Positions 51,635 to 60,552 of a stretch of 64,000 nt of DNA are shown here, piece after piece. Location: positions 1-64,000 of the forward strand of contig NZ_JASD01000002.1 in the NCBI RefSeq assembly GCF_000622385.1, in the 5' to 3' direction. This DNA is from Sulfitobacter noctilucicola (GTDB lineage Bacteria; Pseudomonadota; Alphaproteobacteria; Rhodobacterales; Rhodobacteraceae). Both the position numbers and the translations under genes were made by a program. How positions within the stretch are numbered: the stretch's first letter is position 1; each line of letters opens with the position of its first letter. Below the pieces are notes generated by a model. That model was not told where the DNA came from. It did no database searches and saw only the letters and a program-made list of their open reading frames with translations.

Positions 51635-53131
51635 TCAGCCGCCTTTTTCAGAAGGGAGCTTGGATACAAGCCGCAATGAAACCGAAAGTCCTTCCAACTG
51701 GTAATGTGGTCGCAGAAAGAACTTCGACGTATAATATCCAGGATTGCCTTCGACCTCTTCGACCACGACTTCTGCCGCCGCCAGAGGCTTCCGCGCCTTC
51801 TCGTTTTCCGACGAAATGTCGGCATTGTAATCAACGTAATTGTTGATCCAATCCTGCAACCAGTGCTCCATTGCCTGCCGGCTTTTGAAAGAGCCGACTT
51901 TGTCGCGCACCATGCATTTGAGGTAGTGTGCAAAGCGGCACGTGGCGAACAGGTATGGCAGACGAGCTGCAAGATTTGCGTTGGCCGTCGCATCCGGGTC
52001 GTCATACTCTGCGGGTTTGTGCAGAGACTGAGCGCCCATAAAGGTTGCAACGTCCGTGTTCTTCCGGTGGATCAGCGGCATCATGCCATTCTTGGCAAGC
52101 TCCGCTTCGCGCCGGTCATCAATGGCGATCTCAGTGGGACATTTCTGATCCACGCCGCCATCCGTTGTCGGGAATGTATGTGAGGGCAGGCTTTCGAGCG
52201 TACCGCCGGATTCAACGCCCCGGATACGGCTGCACCAGCCATATTCTTTGAAGGAACGGTTGATGTTGACTGCCATACCATAAGCCGCATTCACCCAGCC
52301 GTATTTGCTGTGATCCGACCCGTCAGTATCTTCCTCAAACGCGAACTCTTCCACCGGTTCGGTTTTTGAACCATAGGGAAGACGCCCCAGGAACCGTGGC
52401 ATCGCCAGCCCGACATATTTGGAATCCTCGGATTCGCGCAGCGACTTCCATGAGGCGTATTCCGAAGTTTGGAAAATACGCGTAAGATCGCGCGGGTTGC
52501 TCAGCTCTGACCAGCTGTCCATCTGGAACAGCGACGGCTTGGCCCCTGTAATCAGCGGTGCGTGACCGGCAGCGGCAATCTTTGCCATCTCGCCCAACAG
52601 TTCAACATCCTGCGGGCTGTGATCAAAGTGATAGTCGGCCACCAGAGAGCCGTAAGGCTCGCCGCCCAACTGGCTGAATTCTTCGGTATAAAGCTTCTTG
52701 AAGATCGGCGACTGGTCCCAGGCGGTGCCTTTGAACTTGCGCAGCGTCTTGTGCATTTCTTTCTTTGAAATGCTCATCACGCGGATCTTGAGCATCTCGT
52801 CTGATTCAGTGTTGTTGACGAGATAATGCAGGCCGCGCCACGCGCTTTCCATCTGCTGGAACTCTTCGTGGTGCAGGATCAGGTTCACCTGCTCCGTCAG
52901 CTTTTTATCGATCTGTGCCACGATGCTTTCAATCGACCGCAGCGCATCATCGGAGATCAGCGCGGTGTTGCTAAGCGCCTGTTCGGCCAATGCTTTTACA
53001 GCGCTCTCGACGGCGGTCTTGGCTTGATCGGATTTCGGACGGAATTCTTTTTGCAGCAGGCTTTCAAATTCACTGGAACCAAAGGCGGTTGCACCACCTG
53101 CTTCTTCGACTTGGGCTTCTTGTTCAGCCAT
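51635..53131 (-). CDS. tssC: T6SS sheath large subunit TssC
   Basis: A 498-residue protein with LILHHEEFQQMESAWRGLHYL near residue 85 and GLAMPRFLGRLPYGSKTEP near 240. These segments recur, more diverged, in the fusion protein at 38836. With TssB it forms the contractile sheath. The gap to tssB is three bases. Confidence 0.97.
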   Translation of the reverse strand: MAEQEAQVEEAGGATAFGSSEFESLLQKEFRPKSDQAKTAVESAVKALAEQALSNTALISDDALRSIESIVAQIDKKLTEQVNLILHHEEFQQMESAWRGLHYLVNNTESDEMLKIRVMSISKKEMHKTLRKFKGTAWDQSPIFKKLYTEEFSQLGGEPYGSLVADYHFDHSPQDVELLGEMAKIAAAGHAPLITGAKPSLFQMDSWSELSNPRDLTRIFQTSEYASWKSLRESEDSKYVGLAMPRFLGRLPYGSKTEPVEEFAFEEDTDGSDHSKYGWVNAAYGMAVNINRSFKEYGWCSRIRGVESGGTLESLPSHTFPTTDGGVDQKCPTEIAIDDRREAELAKNGMMPLIHRKNTDVATFMGAQSLHKPAEYDDPDATANANLAARLPYLFATCRFAHYLKCMVRDKVGSFKSRQAMEHWLQDWINNYVDYNADISSENEKARKPLAAAEVVVEEVEGNPGYYTSKFFLRPHYQLEGLSVSLRLVSKLPSEKGG

Positions 53132-53134
53132 CGA

Positions 53135-53644
53135 TTATTCCTCCTCTGCCGCGGCGCCGGGCTTGGGCTGGGCCGCCAGTGTTTTGAGTAATGCGGGATC
53201 CTGCATGATCTTGCTGATCAGATCCTCCGCCCCTGTTTTCCCATCCATGTAGGTCATCAGGTTGCTAAGCTGTGTACGCGCATCCAGCAATTCCGCCAGC
53301 GGTTCGACCTTGGCGGCGATGGCTGCAGGGCTGAAATCGTCCATGCTGTTGAAGGTGATATCAACCGCCATGTTGCCTTCACCCGTCAGGGTGTTCGGGA
53401 CGGTGAACGCGGCACGCGGCGCAATCGCTTTCATGCGGTCGTCAAAATTGTCGACGTCAATTTCCAGAAACTTGCGGTCTGCAACACCGGGTTGTTCGAC
53501 CTCGGACTTACCTGCAAGGTCGCTCATCACGCCCATCACAAAGGGAAGCTGTACTTTTTTCTCGGCACCATAAAGCTCTACATCATATTCGATCTGAACG
53601 CGTGGTGCCCTGTTACGGGCTATGAATTTCTGGGAACTGGCCAT
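53135..53644 (-). CDS. tssB: T6SS sheath small subunit TssB
   Basis: A 169-residue protein from ATG 53644 (ASSQKFIARNRAPRVQIEYDVE), the VipA/ImpB family, with KVQLPFVMGVMSDLAG as its core strand. It pairs with TssC. A 13-codon upstream extension is unneeded. The end is an Ala/Glu-rich tail. Confidence 0.96.
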   Translation of the reverse strand: MASSQKFIARNRAPRVQIEYDVELYGAEKKVQLPFVMGVMSDLAGKSEVEQPGVADRKFLEIDVDNFDDRMKAIAPRAAFTVPNTLTGEGNMAVDITFNSMDDFSPAAIAAKVEPLAELLDARTQLSNLMTYMDGKTGAEDLISKIMQDPALLKTLAAQPKPGAAAEEE

Positions 53645-53732
53645 GAGGGGCTCCTTGGTCTTTGAATAATAGAATGCAGGCATGACCCTGCGGTGAAATA
53701 AATTACGTCATGAAGCCGAAAAGGCGGCTTGA

Positions 53733-54740
53733 TTAGTCTTTGATGCCTCCGACTATCTTTGTCTGATCGATGCCAACCGGCGCGATGTCCTGAATGATGG
53801 TCATAAAGTCGGCGCTGACCAGACGTTTTGCCCGTTCCAGCAACATGGGTACGGGGCTTGATGGCTCAGCGCGCTGGTAATAGCTGATGATCCGGTCAAG
53901 CGCGTTGGTTACATCAGTCGCCGAATTGATCGCGCCGCTTGCCGTGGCAACTGCCGGACCTGCCTCACCGCCCGCTTCCTCTGCGACAGCTTCGCCCCCG
54001 GCGATTTCGACACCCATGGCATCGGTCATACGCCGCGTGATCTGGTTAAGTGTGTTATTTACTTCATCAAATGACGGACCCTGCCCCGGCGTTTTCTCGG
54101 TAAAGACGGCGTCAATTGCCGCAATGTCCGCCTTGGCAGCACCAACCGCCGCCAAAATCGCCTGAAGGGTTTCGGTATCGCTGTCTTGGAACGCGGCGTT
54201 GACTGCAGCAGTATCAGGCACGTCGGTCATGCTGGCAGAGGGCGTAACAGTGCCATCGGCAATTTCCATCATGCGCAGGCTCATACGCCCGAACATACGG
54301 CTCTCTGTCAGCGGTGCCTGTCGCAACGCACGGATAACGGTAGATGAACCGCTTAGACCCTGCACTGCGTTGATGCGCATCGTCGGGTCGTTGTCGTCAT
54401 CTTCGTCCAGTTCGGGATGACAGGTATCCCAATGGTTCTCCAGACAACCGCGAATATAGGCTGTTGCCTCGGCAAAGCCGGGCAACCCTTTGGTGTGTAA
54501 AATCCCTTCGGCATAAAACACGGCCGCGCGGATGTCGTGGCTGCGCTCCAGCACGACCTGCGCAAGTTTGACAACCTCCGCAAAATCGGCGTCTTCCGCC
54601 TCGATAATCTTGTCGCCTTCCTGGCGCTCTTCACCGGGCTGGGCGGCAAGCTCCATCTCGACGAATTCCGGATCATACTCCAGATTTTCGCCGCTTACGG
54701 CATCGCCCTCGCGGGGTTCAAGCAGCTTAGAAACGTCCAT
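53733..54740 (-). CDS. tssA: T6SS cap/baseplate protein TssA
   Basis: A 335-residue protein with the ImpA N-terminal domain (GENLEYDPEFVEMELAAQ; HWDTCHPELDEDDDNDPTMRINAV). TssA primes tube/sheath assembly and can cap the distal end. It is the first gene of the 28-kb leftward T6SS operon, divergent from the gene at 54958. A short C-terminal region suggests the small TssA class. Confidence 0.93.
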   Translation of the reverse strand: MDVSKLLEPREGDAVSGENLEYDPEFVEMELAAQPGEERQEGDKIIEAEDADFAEVVKLAQVVLERSHDIRAAVFYAEGILHTKGLPGFAEATAYIRGCLENHWDTCHPELDEDDDNDPTMRINAVQGLSGSSTVIRALRQAPLTESRMFGRMSLRMMEIADGTVTPSASMTDVPDTAAVNAAFQDSDTETLQAILAAVGAAKADIAAIDAVFTEKTPGQGPSFDEVNNTLNQITRRMTDAMGVEIAGGEAVAEEAGGEAGPAVATASGAINSATDVTNALDRIISYYQRAEPSSPVPMLLERAKRLVSADFMTIIQDIAPVGIDQTKIVGGIKD

Positions 54741-54957
54741 CTGGTCCCCCCTCTGGTCGTAAATTATCTGATCGCGGGCAGCGGGTCATTTTCAGAACGT
54801 ATATCATAATAATCGCAAATGGTTCAAAACAATAAAAAAAATTCTGCCTGCGTACCGACCGAAAAGAGCCGGATCAAAATGCAAGCTTGACCAATAGTCA
54901 GCCTTATCGTCAATTTCATGTCAATCACTTTCCACCAAAAAGACGAGGAAAAGTAAT
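54741..54957. promoter_or_regulatory. Divergent T6SS promoter region
   Basis: These 217 bases separate tssA from the rightward accessory operon. They include an AT-rich stretch with an A-tract (about 54800-54845). A weak rightward candidate is TTGACC at 54887-54892 with a poor -10 (TCAATT) 17 bases on. No sigma-54 element (TGGCAC-N5-TTGC) was seen. Confidence 0.5.
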
Positions 54958-56493
54958 TTGGCTTACGTCCCGATGGATACTGAGGAACTGAAACAGTTGA
55001 TCATGATGGGCCGCAAACGGCCCATGAACATGGCCTTCAATCCCGGCCCGAAAGGCGCCGATCTGCTGATTATTCACCGCCTCAAAGATCCCGACGTTCT
55101 AGGCCGGACAGCCAAGAAAGAGGGTGAAGGCACCAAGGTTGCCAAAGGCAGTTTCGAGATTGATGCCAAAAAGCTGAAACTGACCGTCGATAAAGCGCTG
55201 CCCGGACTGGCAAAGAAATTCCGCAAGTACCTCAAAGAGCTGGGCTTCTCCTTCAAGGTTGAGGTTCTGGATGCACAAGGAAATCTGCTGGAAGAAGAAG
55301 ACGAAACGGAGGTTGCTGCGACCGCCCAGTCCGCAGATCAGGATGCTCCTTCAACGTCCACTCCCGAAGCAGCTGACGCGGGACCTGCTATTAACCCTGC
55401 CGACCTGGCCACACGCCTCAAAGCGTTACAGGCTCCCATTGGTGATTTGACGGTACTTGCCGCTCCACTCAAAAAGGCGGCGGCTGGTGTCGTGGCACAG
55501 ATAAAGTCCGGCGCTTTGGAAGACGCAGAGGCATCACTTTCCACACTCGAATCTGCTGTGAAAGCGGCGGCCAAAGCGCAACGGGGAAAAGAGGCTAAAT
55601 CTACAGAGGCACCTGCCGAAATTGTGCCGGTGGAGGCATCACCGAAGGCTTTGATGGCGCGGGCGAACTCACTTCGTTCTGCGTTCGATAGTGCGCCGGG
55701 CGGCGGAACGGTCAAGGCAAAGAAACTTCTATTCGAAGCGCTTAACCTGCTGAAAAACAAAGACTATGATGCCGCGAATGAGGAGCTTTCAAAGGCGGAA
55801 GAGGCGCTAAACGACGCTGCCGAGATAGAGCATGAACCAAAGGTCAAGTCAGATGTGCCCCGACAGAAATGGGACAAGACCCTTGCGCCCCTGCAGGTGA
55901 AAGTAGACGCTGCCATGGCTGCGAAAACCGGCGATCCGGACGCAATCAACCGTGCCTTCAATTATGCACTTCAACAGGCAGAGAAGGGTGACTTTGAAAG
56001 CGCGCTCAAGTCTGCGACGACCACCATTAATCTGCTCAAAGAGGCCGCTACAAGCGCCGCGAACGCGCGGCTTGAAGAAGCCGAAAATGCCATTCCCGAC
56101 AACGTTGCGCGCTATACGAAATCAAGGCTCAACTGGATTGATACGCGCAACCGGATGCAGGCCGAACTCCTCAAGCTCAAGATGACCATCGACGCGCAGG
56201 CAAATGCCATCGAGGGGTTAAAGGAACTGGCCGAAAACACCGATGTCTTGCTTGATTATATCGAAGAGCTGGACACGTCATTGGAGCGTGTGCTCGAAGA
56301 CTTGGTCGAGACGCCGGACGGCCCTGCTCGAGACGACCTCAAGGCCGAAGCGCGCTCCATTATTTCCTCTTACCGCGACACGCTCGACACCGAATTTTTC
56401 AAAGCGGTGGATGACAACGGCTTCACCCCAACCACCATTCGCACCACCGCATTAAACGCCCTTGCCGGAGTGGAAACCGCCCTCTCCGCCTGA
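54958..56493 (+). CDS. Helical-repeat T6SS-associated protein of unknown function
   Basis: A 511-residue soluble protein that starts with TTG at 54958 after AGGAAAAG (ATG 54973 is the alternative). The first 100 residues form a compact basic domain (MGRKRPMNMAFNPGPKGADL). The rest is alpha-helical with recurring units of the type 'x-D-[FY]-x-x-A-x-x-x-L', e.g. KDYDAANEELSKAEEAL and GDFESALKSATTTINLL. The same unit recurs in the giant protein at 60552. I know no function. It heads the operon leading into the ExbB/ExbD genes and is divergent from tssA. Confidence 0.8.
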   Translation: MAYVPMDTEELKQLIMMGRKRPMNMAFNPGPKGADLLIIHRLKDPDVLGRTAKKEGEGTKVAKGSFEIDAKKLKLTVDKALPGLAKKFRKYLKELGFSFKVEVLDAQGNLLEEEDETEVAATAQSADQDAPSTSTPEAADAGPAINPADLATRLKALQAPIGDLTVLAAPLKKAAAGVVAQIKSGALEDAEASLSTLESAVKAAAKAQRGKEAKSTEAPAEIVPVEASPKALMARANSLRSAFDSAPGGGTVKAKKLLFEALNLLKNKDYDAANEELSKAEEALNDAAEIEHEPKVKSDVPRQKWDKTLAPLQVKVDAAMAAKTGDPDAINRAFNYALQQAEKGDFESALKSATTTINLLKEAATSAANARLEEAENAIPDNVARYTKSRLNWIDTRNRMQAELLKLKMTIDAQANAIEGLKELAENTDVLLDYIEELDTSLERVLEDLVETPDGPARDDLKAEARSIISSYRDTLDTEFFKAVDDNGFTPTTIRTTALNALAGVETALSA

Positions 56494-56511
56494 TTTTAGA
56501 TTGGAGTATTT

Positions 56512-56943
56512 ATGTTTTTTCAAAGATTGAGCGCCGGGTTTACGGCCCTCGCACTGGCTTTTGTCCCGATCACTGTCCTCGCTCAGGAAACGGGCGGGCT
56601 CACCGTCGAGCTGAACAAGATCGAAGCCTCTGACAGTGGTGGGTGCAGCGCATTCTTTCTGTTTCGCAACGGGACCGACAACAGTTTTGACGGATTTGAG
56701 ATGTCTTTGGCGATTCTCGACACCAGCGGGGTGATCGACCGTTTGCTCTCGATTGATGCGGCGCCTCTGCCCGTCAGCCGAACCACCCTGAAACTGTTTG
56801 AAATTCCCGAAATCGCCTGTGAGGATATTTCCGAAATTCTGCTCCATGATCTGACATCCTGCAAACCACAAAACGCCGAAGAAATGGACTGTTTTCCGAT
56901 CCTTGAGTTGCGCAGTAAAGCGCCCGTAGCGCTGGTCAAATAG
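56512..56943 (+). CDS. Small secreted four-cysteine protein
   Basis: A 143-residue protein with a Sec signal peptide cleaved after LAQ (about residue 25). The mature part has four cysteines (GGCSAFF, IACEDI, TSCKPQ, MDCFPI), probably two disulfides, in a beta-rich fold. I do not recognise a family with certainty. It is 18 bases after the gene at 54958 and two bases before the exbB-like gene, so it belongs to this operon and may be the periplasmic partner of the motor complex. Confidence 0.75.
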   Translation: MFFQRLSAGFTALALAFVPITVLAQETGGLTVELNKIEASDSGGCSAFFLFRNGTDNSFDGFEMSLAILDTSGVIDRLLSIDAAPLPVSRTTLKLFEIPEIACEDISEILLHDLTSCKPQNAEEMDCFPILELRSKAPVALVK

Positions 56944-56945
56944 AG

Positions 56946-57572
56946 ATGTCGTTTGATTTGGCCTCTCTGGGTGCAGGCGGTGTTGTTATCGCCGTTCTGT
57001 TAATCCTGTCTGCCTTTTCGCTTGCTTTGATCGTTGTCAAAGTGGTGCAACTTTGGCCTGCGCGTTCAGGCGTTCAAATGCGTGAAGCAGCCCTTGCTGA
57101 TTGGGCGCAAGGCAACAAGGAAAAGGCGCAAAACGCCGTCACGAATGGGAAAAGCCCCGCAGACCGTGTGATGGCCTATGCGATGGCCTCACTTGCGAAA
57201 GGGTTCAAGGGCCCGCCTCTTCAAGCCGAGCTTTTGCGGCGAGGGAATGAAGAATTTGCACGGATGAACGGGTCGATCCGTGTGCTTGAGCTTATTGCCA
57301 TGATCAGTCCTTTGTTGGGATTGCTTGGTACGGTTCTTGGAATGATCCAATCTTTTCAGGCGCTTGAAATGGCTGAAGGGGCTGCAAACGCCTCTGTACT
57401 TGCTGGCGGTATCTGGCAGGCTTTGCTGACAACTGCCGTGGGCCTGCTGGTTGCCATTCCGGCAGCAGTTGGCGCCACATTGCTGTCTGCCCGCGCCGAA
57501 AGTGCCGCCCAGATGATCGAGAATGCCGTGGGCCGTCTTATGCTGATTGATGAAAATCCCAACGCAATCTGA
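56946..57572 (+). CDS. MotA/TolQ/ExbB-family proton channel protein
   Basis: A 208-residue membrane protein with three hydrophobic segments (about 10-32, 113-137, 158-182); the last two (ELIAMISPLLGLLGTVLGMI and LLTTAVGLLVAIPAAVGATLL) are the family signature. With ExbD/TolR proteins it forms a channel that turns ion flow into mechanical work. Being next to T6SS genes, not tol-pal or a siderophore receptor, makes its client unclear. Confidence 0.92.
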   Translation: MSFDLASLGAGGVVIAVLLILSAFSLALIVVKVVQLWPARSGVQMREAALADWAQGNKEKAQNAVTNGKSPADRVMAYAMASLAKGFKGPPLQAELLRRGNEEFARMNGSIRVLELIAMISPLLGLLGTVLGMIQSFQALEMAEGAANASVLAGGIWQALLTTAVGLLVAIPAAVGATLLSARAESAAQMIENAVGRLMLIDENPNAI

Positions 57573-57599
57573 TCCAGTCGCAACAGCGGAGCATGCCTG

Positions 57600-58034
57600 A
57601 TGATCCAAGCCGCCCCTTTGACACTCAAACGCCCGCGGCCGCCGCGCGCGTTGATTTCACTGGTGGCGATGATCGACGTTCTGCTGATCCTTCTGGTCTT
57701 CTTCATGGTCACGTCAACGTACCTTGATCTGGACATGATACCGGCTGTGGCCCCCGAGGCAGAAAACGCCCAAAAAGCTGCTCCGCAAACATCGGCATCT
57801 ACAATCCTCATCCGTATCGGCGCAGATGGCGTTCCCGTGATACGCGGTCAGCCAGTTGAAGTTGATGATCTGACGGTTCTGCTGAAACAAGCAGTTGCCG
57901 ATGCACCCGCGCTATCGGTCATGGTGCTGCCAACAGGTGTGGCCCGCATGCAAGCGCTTGTCAGCGTTATGGATATTGCCACGACTGCAGGCGTCACCAA
58001 CCTGCGTGTTGTCCGGCTTGAGGCACGGCCATGA
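57600..58034 (+). CDS. ExbD/TolR-family protein 1
   Basis: A 144-residue protein with one N-terminal membrane helix (LISLVAMIDVLLILLVFFMV). It includes the conserved aspartate of the D-x-x-x-x-L-x-x-F-F motif that carries protons, and a periplasmic domain ending VTNLRVVRLEA. It follows the exbB-like gene after 27 bases and overlaps the next exbD gene (ATGA). Confidence 0.92.
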   Translation: MIQAAPLTLKRPRPPRALISLVAMIDVLLILLVFFMVTSTYLDLDMIPAVAPEAENAQKAAPQTSASTILIRIGADGVPVIRGQPVEVDDLTVLLKQAVADAPALSVMVLPTGVARMQALVSVMDIATTAGVTNLRVVRLEARP

Positions 58035-58429
58035 GATTGACCCGCCCGCCCCAGCGCCAGACCCCGGAAACGATCATCGCTTTGATTGATGTGGTGTTCT
58101 TTTTGCTGGTCTTTTTCATGCTAATCGGACGGATGGATGCAACCGCACCCTTCGATGTGACGCCACCTGTTGCCGTGACCGGTGCAGACATGCCCGCAGG
58201 TGGGATTACACTGTCCGTAGGTGCCGAAGGAGAAATGGCCGTTGATGGCCAGCCAACCGGTGAACCGCTTCCTCTGCTGCTGGAACAGCTTGCAACAAAT
58301 CCGGACACGCTCGTCAGGATAAATGCCCATCACAACGCTGAGCTTAGACATGTTCTGCCGCTAATTGCGGAGCTTGAGGCATCCGGTGCGCGTGATGTGG
58401 CGCTTGTAGTCACACCGGCAAGCCCATGA
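58031..58429 (+). CDS. ExbD/TolR-family protein 2
   Basis: A 132-residue protein with the same build: helix IIALIDVVFFLLVFFMLIG with the conserved aspartate, then a periplasmic domain ending GARDVALVVTPASP. Two different ExbD proteins in a row are typical of specialised Ton-like systems. It overlaps both neighbours by four bases (ATGA). Confidence 0.92.
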   Translation: MRLTRPPQRQTPETIIALIDVVFFLLVFFMLIGRMDATAPFDVTPPVAVTGADMPAGGITLSVGAEGEMAVDGQPTGEPLPLLLEQLATNPDTLVRINAHHNAELRHVLPLIAELEASGARDVALVVTPASP

Positions 58430-59850
58430 GAAGCAATGCGGGAATATGGCTTCTTGGCTTGGCCCTTTCTGCCCTGCTGCATTTTGGCGCCGCCGTGGGC
58501 TTGATGGCAGCGCTGCAGCCCCAGCCGGTGAGCGATCAACCAACGCCTGAAAGCCGCCTGAATGTCGAAGCTCAGGAGGTCGCCAGAACCGACGCGACCC
58601 AGCAGACGCCAGCTTCCGATGAAGCTGCGCGGCAGGATGGGGATGTCGCCAATCTGGGATCAGGCGAGATCGCTCAATCGCGGGCGGAACCGCTTGATGC
58701 GCCTTCCGACCAAGCGCGGGCGCAGAGCCTGCCTACCTTGACAGCTGTTTCTGCAAAGGCCCCCGCAGAGCGGTTGGAAAACGTCGCGACACCACAAGCA
58801 GATGTTCAGGTCGCAGCGGGTCTACCCATCCAGACCAGTGCGGCACTTAGCCTGCCGGTCGCAGTTTCTGCGACAACATCCGTCAAACCGGACCGGATCA
58901 GCAGTTTGCCAACACAGACTGTCATGACGGCCCCGACCCTTCCAGAACCTGCGAGCGCAATAGCAAAGCCCCCCGAGACAGCACCAACCCCAAGCTTTGA
59001 ACCCTCGCGCACTGCTCTGTCAGAGCAAGCGCCAGAAGTAACGTCCGGAAAGGCAACACTCGCCTTTCCGTCCTCCGGCCCCGTCGATCCGGTCTCACTC
59101 GCCGCTTTCCAAAGCTTTACCCAGACCACCCAGACCAGCGGTTCTGATGTGCGCGACAGTTTGAGTGCCGCTTTGTCCGTGCCTTGCGCAAGGATGCAGG
59201 TTCTATTCGATCCTGACACCGTGACACTGCAACTGACGGGTCATGTCCCCACGGCCGCTGACCGAGCGCCGGTGCTCAAAGCGCTTGAGACACAGATGGG
59301 GACGGACATCAAAGTGGCTGAGAACCTGTTGGTGCTGCCTGCACCGCAATGCGGTGCCTTGTCGGGGATCGCGAATGTCGGATTGCCGCAATCTACGGAC
59401 CAGATCACCAATCCTATGATTGTGGGCGCAGACACTCATGCCCGCGCTTTCCGGTATGTGACCGGCGACCCTTTGGTGCTCGATCTGACCGCGCCGGATT
59501 ATCCCGCCTATATCTACGTTGATTATTTCGATGCGGATGGCAACGTCATCCACCTGTCGCCGAACGATCAAACACCTTTGCAAAAGGCAGAGCCGGAAAC
59601 CGCATTGCAGATTGGCGCGCGCACCGCACAGGAGGCCGGATTGTTTGTCACAATCGGCCCGCCCTACGGTCAAGAAATCGCCGCGGCCTTTGCATCTTCT
59701 GTGCCGCTCTACTCCGGCAACCGTCCACTCGTCGAACCAGCCGAGCCTTATTTGGCGTGGTTAAAGGGTCAGGTCGAAAACGCGCGCCAAGCAACAGCAG
59801 ATTTCAAAGGCGAATGGGTCTATTTCTTTGTGACAACCGCAGCGCAGTAG
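58426..59850 (+). CDS. TonB-like transenvelope protein with BON-like and DUF4384-like end
   Basis: A 474-residue protein. An N-terminal membrane helix (LLGLALSALLHFGAAVGLMAAL) is followed by a long Ala/Pro/Gln-rich periplasmic linker (about 30-240), a BON-like segment (VTLQLTGHVPTAADRAPVL) and a C-terminal domain with YPAYIYVDYFDADGNVIHL. It replaces TonB in an ExbB-ExbD operon but lacks a TonB C-terminal domain. The final domain resembles that of the T6SS kinase at 24296. It may link the proton-driven motor to the T6SS envelope parts. It converges with the next gene with a three-base gap. Confidence 0.8.
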   Translation: MRSNAGIWLLGLALSALLHFGAAVGLMAALQPQPVSDQPTPESRLNVEAQEVARTDATQQTPASDEAARQDGDVANLGSGEIAQSRAEPLDAPSDQARAQSLPTLTAVSAKAPAERLENVATPQADVQVAAGLPIQTSAALSLPVAVSATTSVKPDRISSLPTQTVMTAPTLPEPASAIAKPPETAPTPSFEPSRTALSEQAPEVTSGKATLAFPSSGPVDPVSLAAFQSFTQTTQTSGSDVRDSLSAALSVPCARMQVLFDPDTVTLQLTGHVPTAADRAPVLKALETQMGTDIKVAENLLVLPAPQCGALSGIANVGLPQSTDQITNPMIVGADTHARAFRYVTGDPLVLDLTAPDYPAYIYVDYFDADGNVIHLSPNDQTPLQKAEPETALQIGARTAQEAGLFVTIGPPYGQEIAAAFASSVPLYSGNRPLVEPAEPYLAWLKGQVENARQATADFKGEWVYFFVTTAAQ

Positions 59851-59853
59851 GCA

Positions 59854-60552
59854 TCACGCGGCGTCGCGGCCCGCACCGAGATAGAGCTTTTGAATGTCGA
59901 CAAACACTCCGCCCGTCAGGCTTTCCCTTATCTCTGCCCAAGGCTCCGGATCATCCGTGATCGCTTTCAACAACTGGATATTGGCCTCAAAGCTCTCAAG
60001 AACATTCTCGCTCGCGGTTTCAACCCAGATCATCTGAAGTGAATCTTCTGTCACATCGACAACGCGCAGCTCCACGCCCGCACGCAGGGGTGCGCGAGGC
60101 AAACGGCGCAGCAGATCGAGCTTGAGCATCTCAATGGCAACGTCATCCAGCCCTTTTGTCGCAAGCAGAATTTTCTCTCGTGTCGCCGGCCAGCCAAAGG
60201 TCAGACGCGGCTTCAGAATTGCGCCGACCTCCTGCGCTGAGGGAGAAGCCGCATCACCATAACTGTCGTTGAAAAGCCCCTGCACAGTCTCTTCTAATGC
60301 CTGATAGTCACCGATCTGACGCGGTGGATAGACAGCCAGCCAAAGCCCGAATTCAACGTCCAGATAGTTCACAACAGGCTCTAGACGCATCACCTCACCG
60401 CAAGAAGTGCAGGTCACAGTCTGGAAGGTGTCGTCAAGGATTTCCTGTCGCAGATCAGGCCGGCGGTCTGCATTCACACTGCCCGCGGCCTGGAAATCAC
60501 TGGATGTTCCGCAAGCGGGGCAGTGGATCGACGTCAGATCAAACAAAGACAT
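59854..60552 (-). CDS. CpXC-domain zinc-ribbon protein
   Basis: A 232-residue protein from ATG 60552. Two Cys pairs, IHCPACG near residue 10 and VTCTSCG near 48, match the CpXC zinc-ribbon family of unknown function. The remainder is mixed alpha/beta without known motifs. Its start overlaps the stop of the giant gene upstream (TGATG), so the two are translated together. It could be a partner or immunity-like factor for that protein; this is speculation. Confidence 0.8.
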   Translation of the reverse strand: MSLFDLTSIHCPACGTSSDFQAAGSVNADRRPDLRQEILDDTFQTVTCTSCGEVMRLEPVVNYLDVEFGLWLAVYPPRQIGDYQALEETVQGLFNDSYGDAASPSAQEVGAILKPRLTFGWPATREKILLATKGLDDVAIEMLKLDLLRRLPRAPLRAGVELRVVDVTEDSLQMIWVETASENVLESFEANIQLLKAITDDPEPWAEIRESLTGGVFVDIQKLYLGAGRDAA

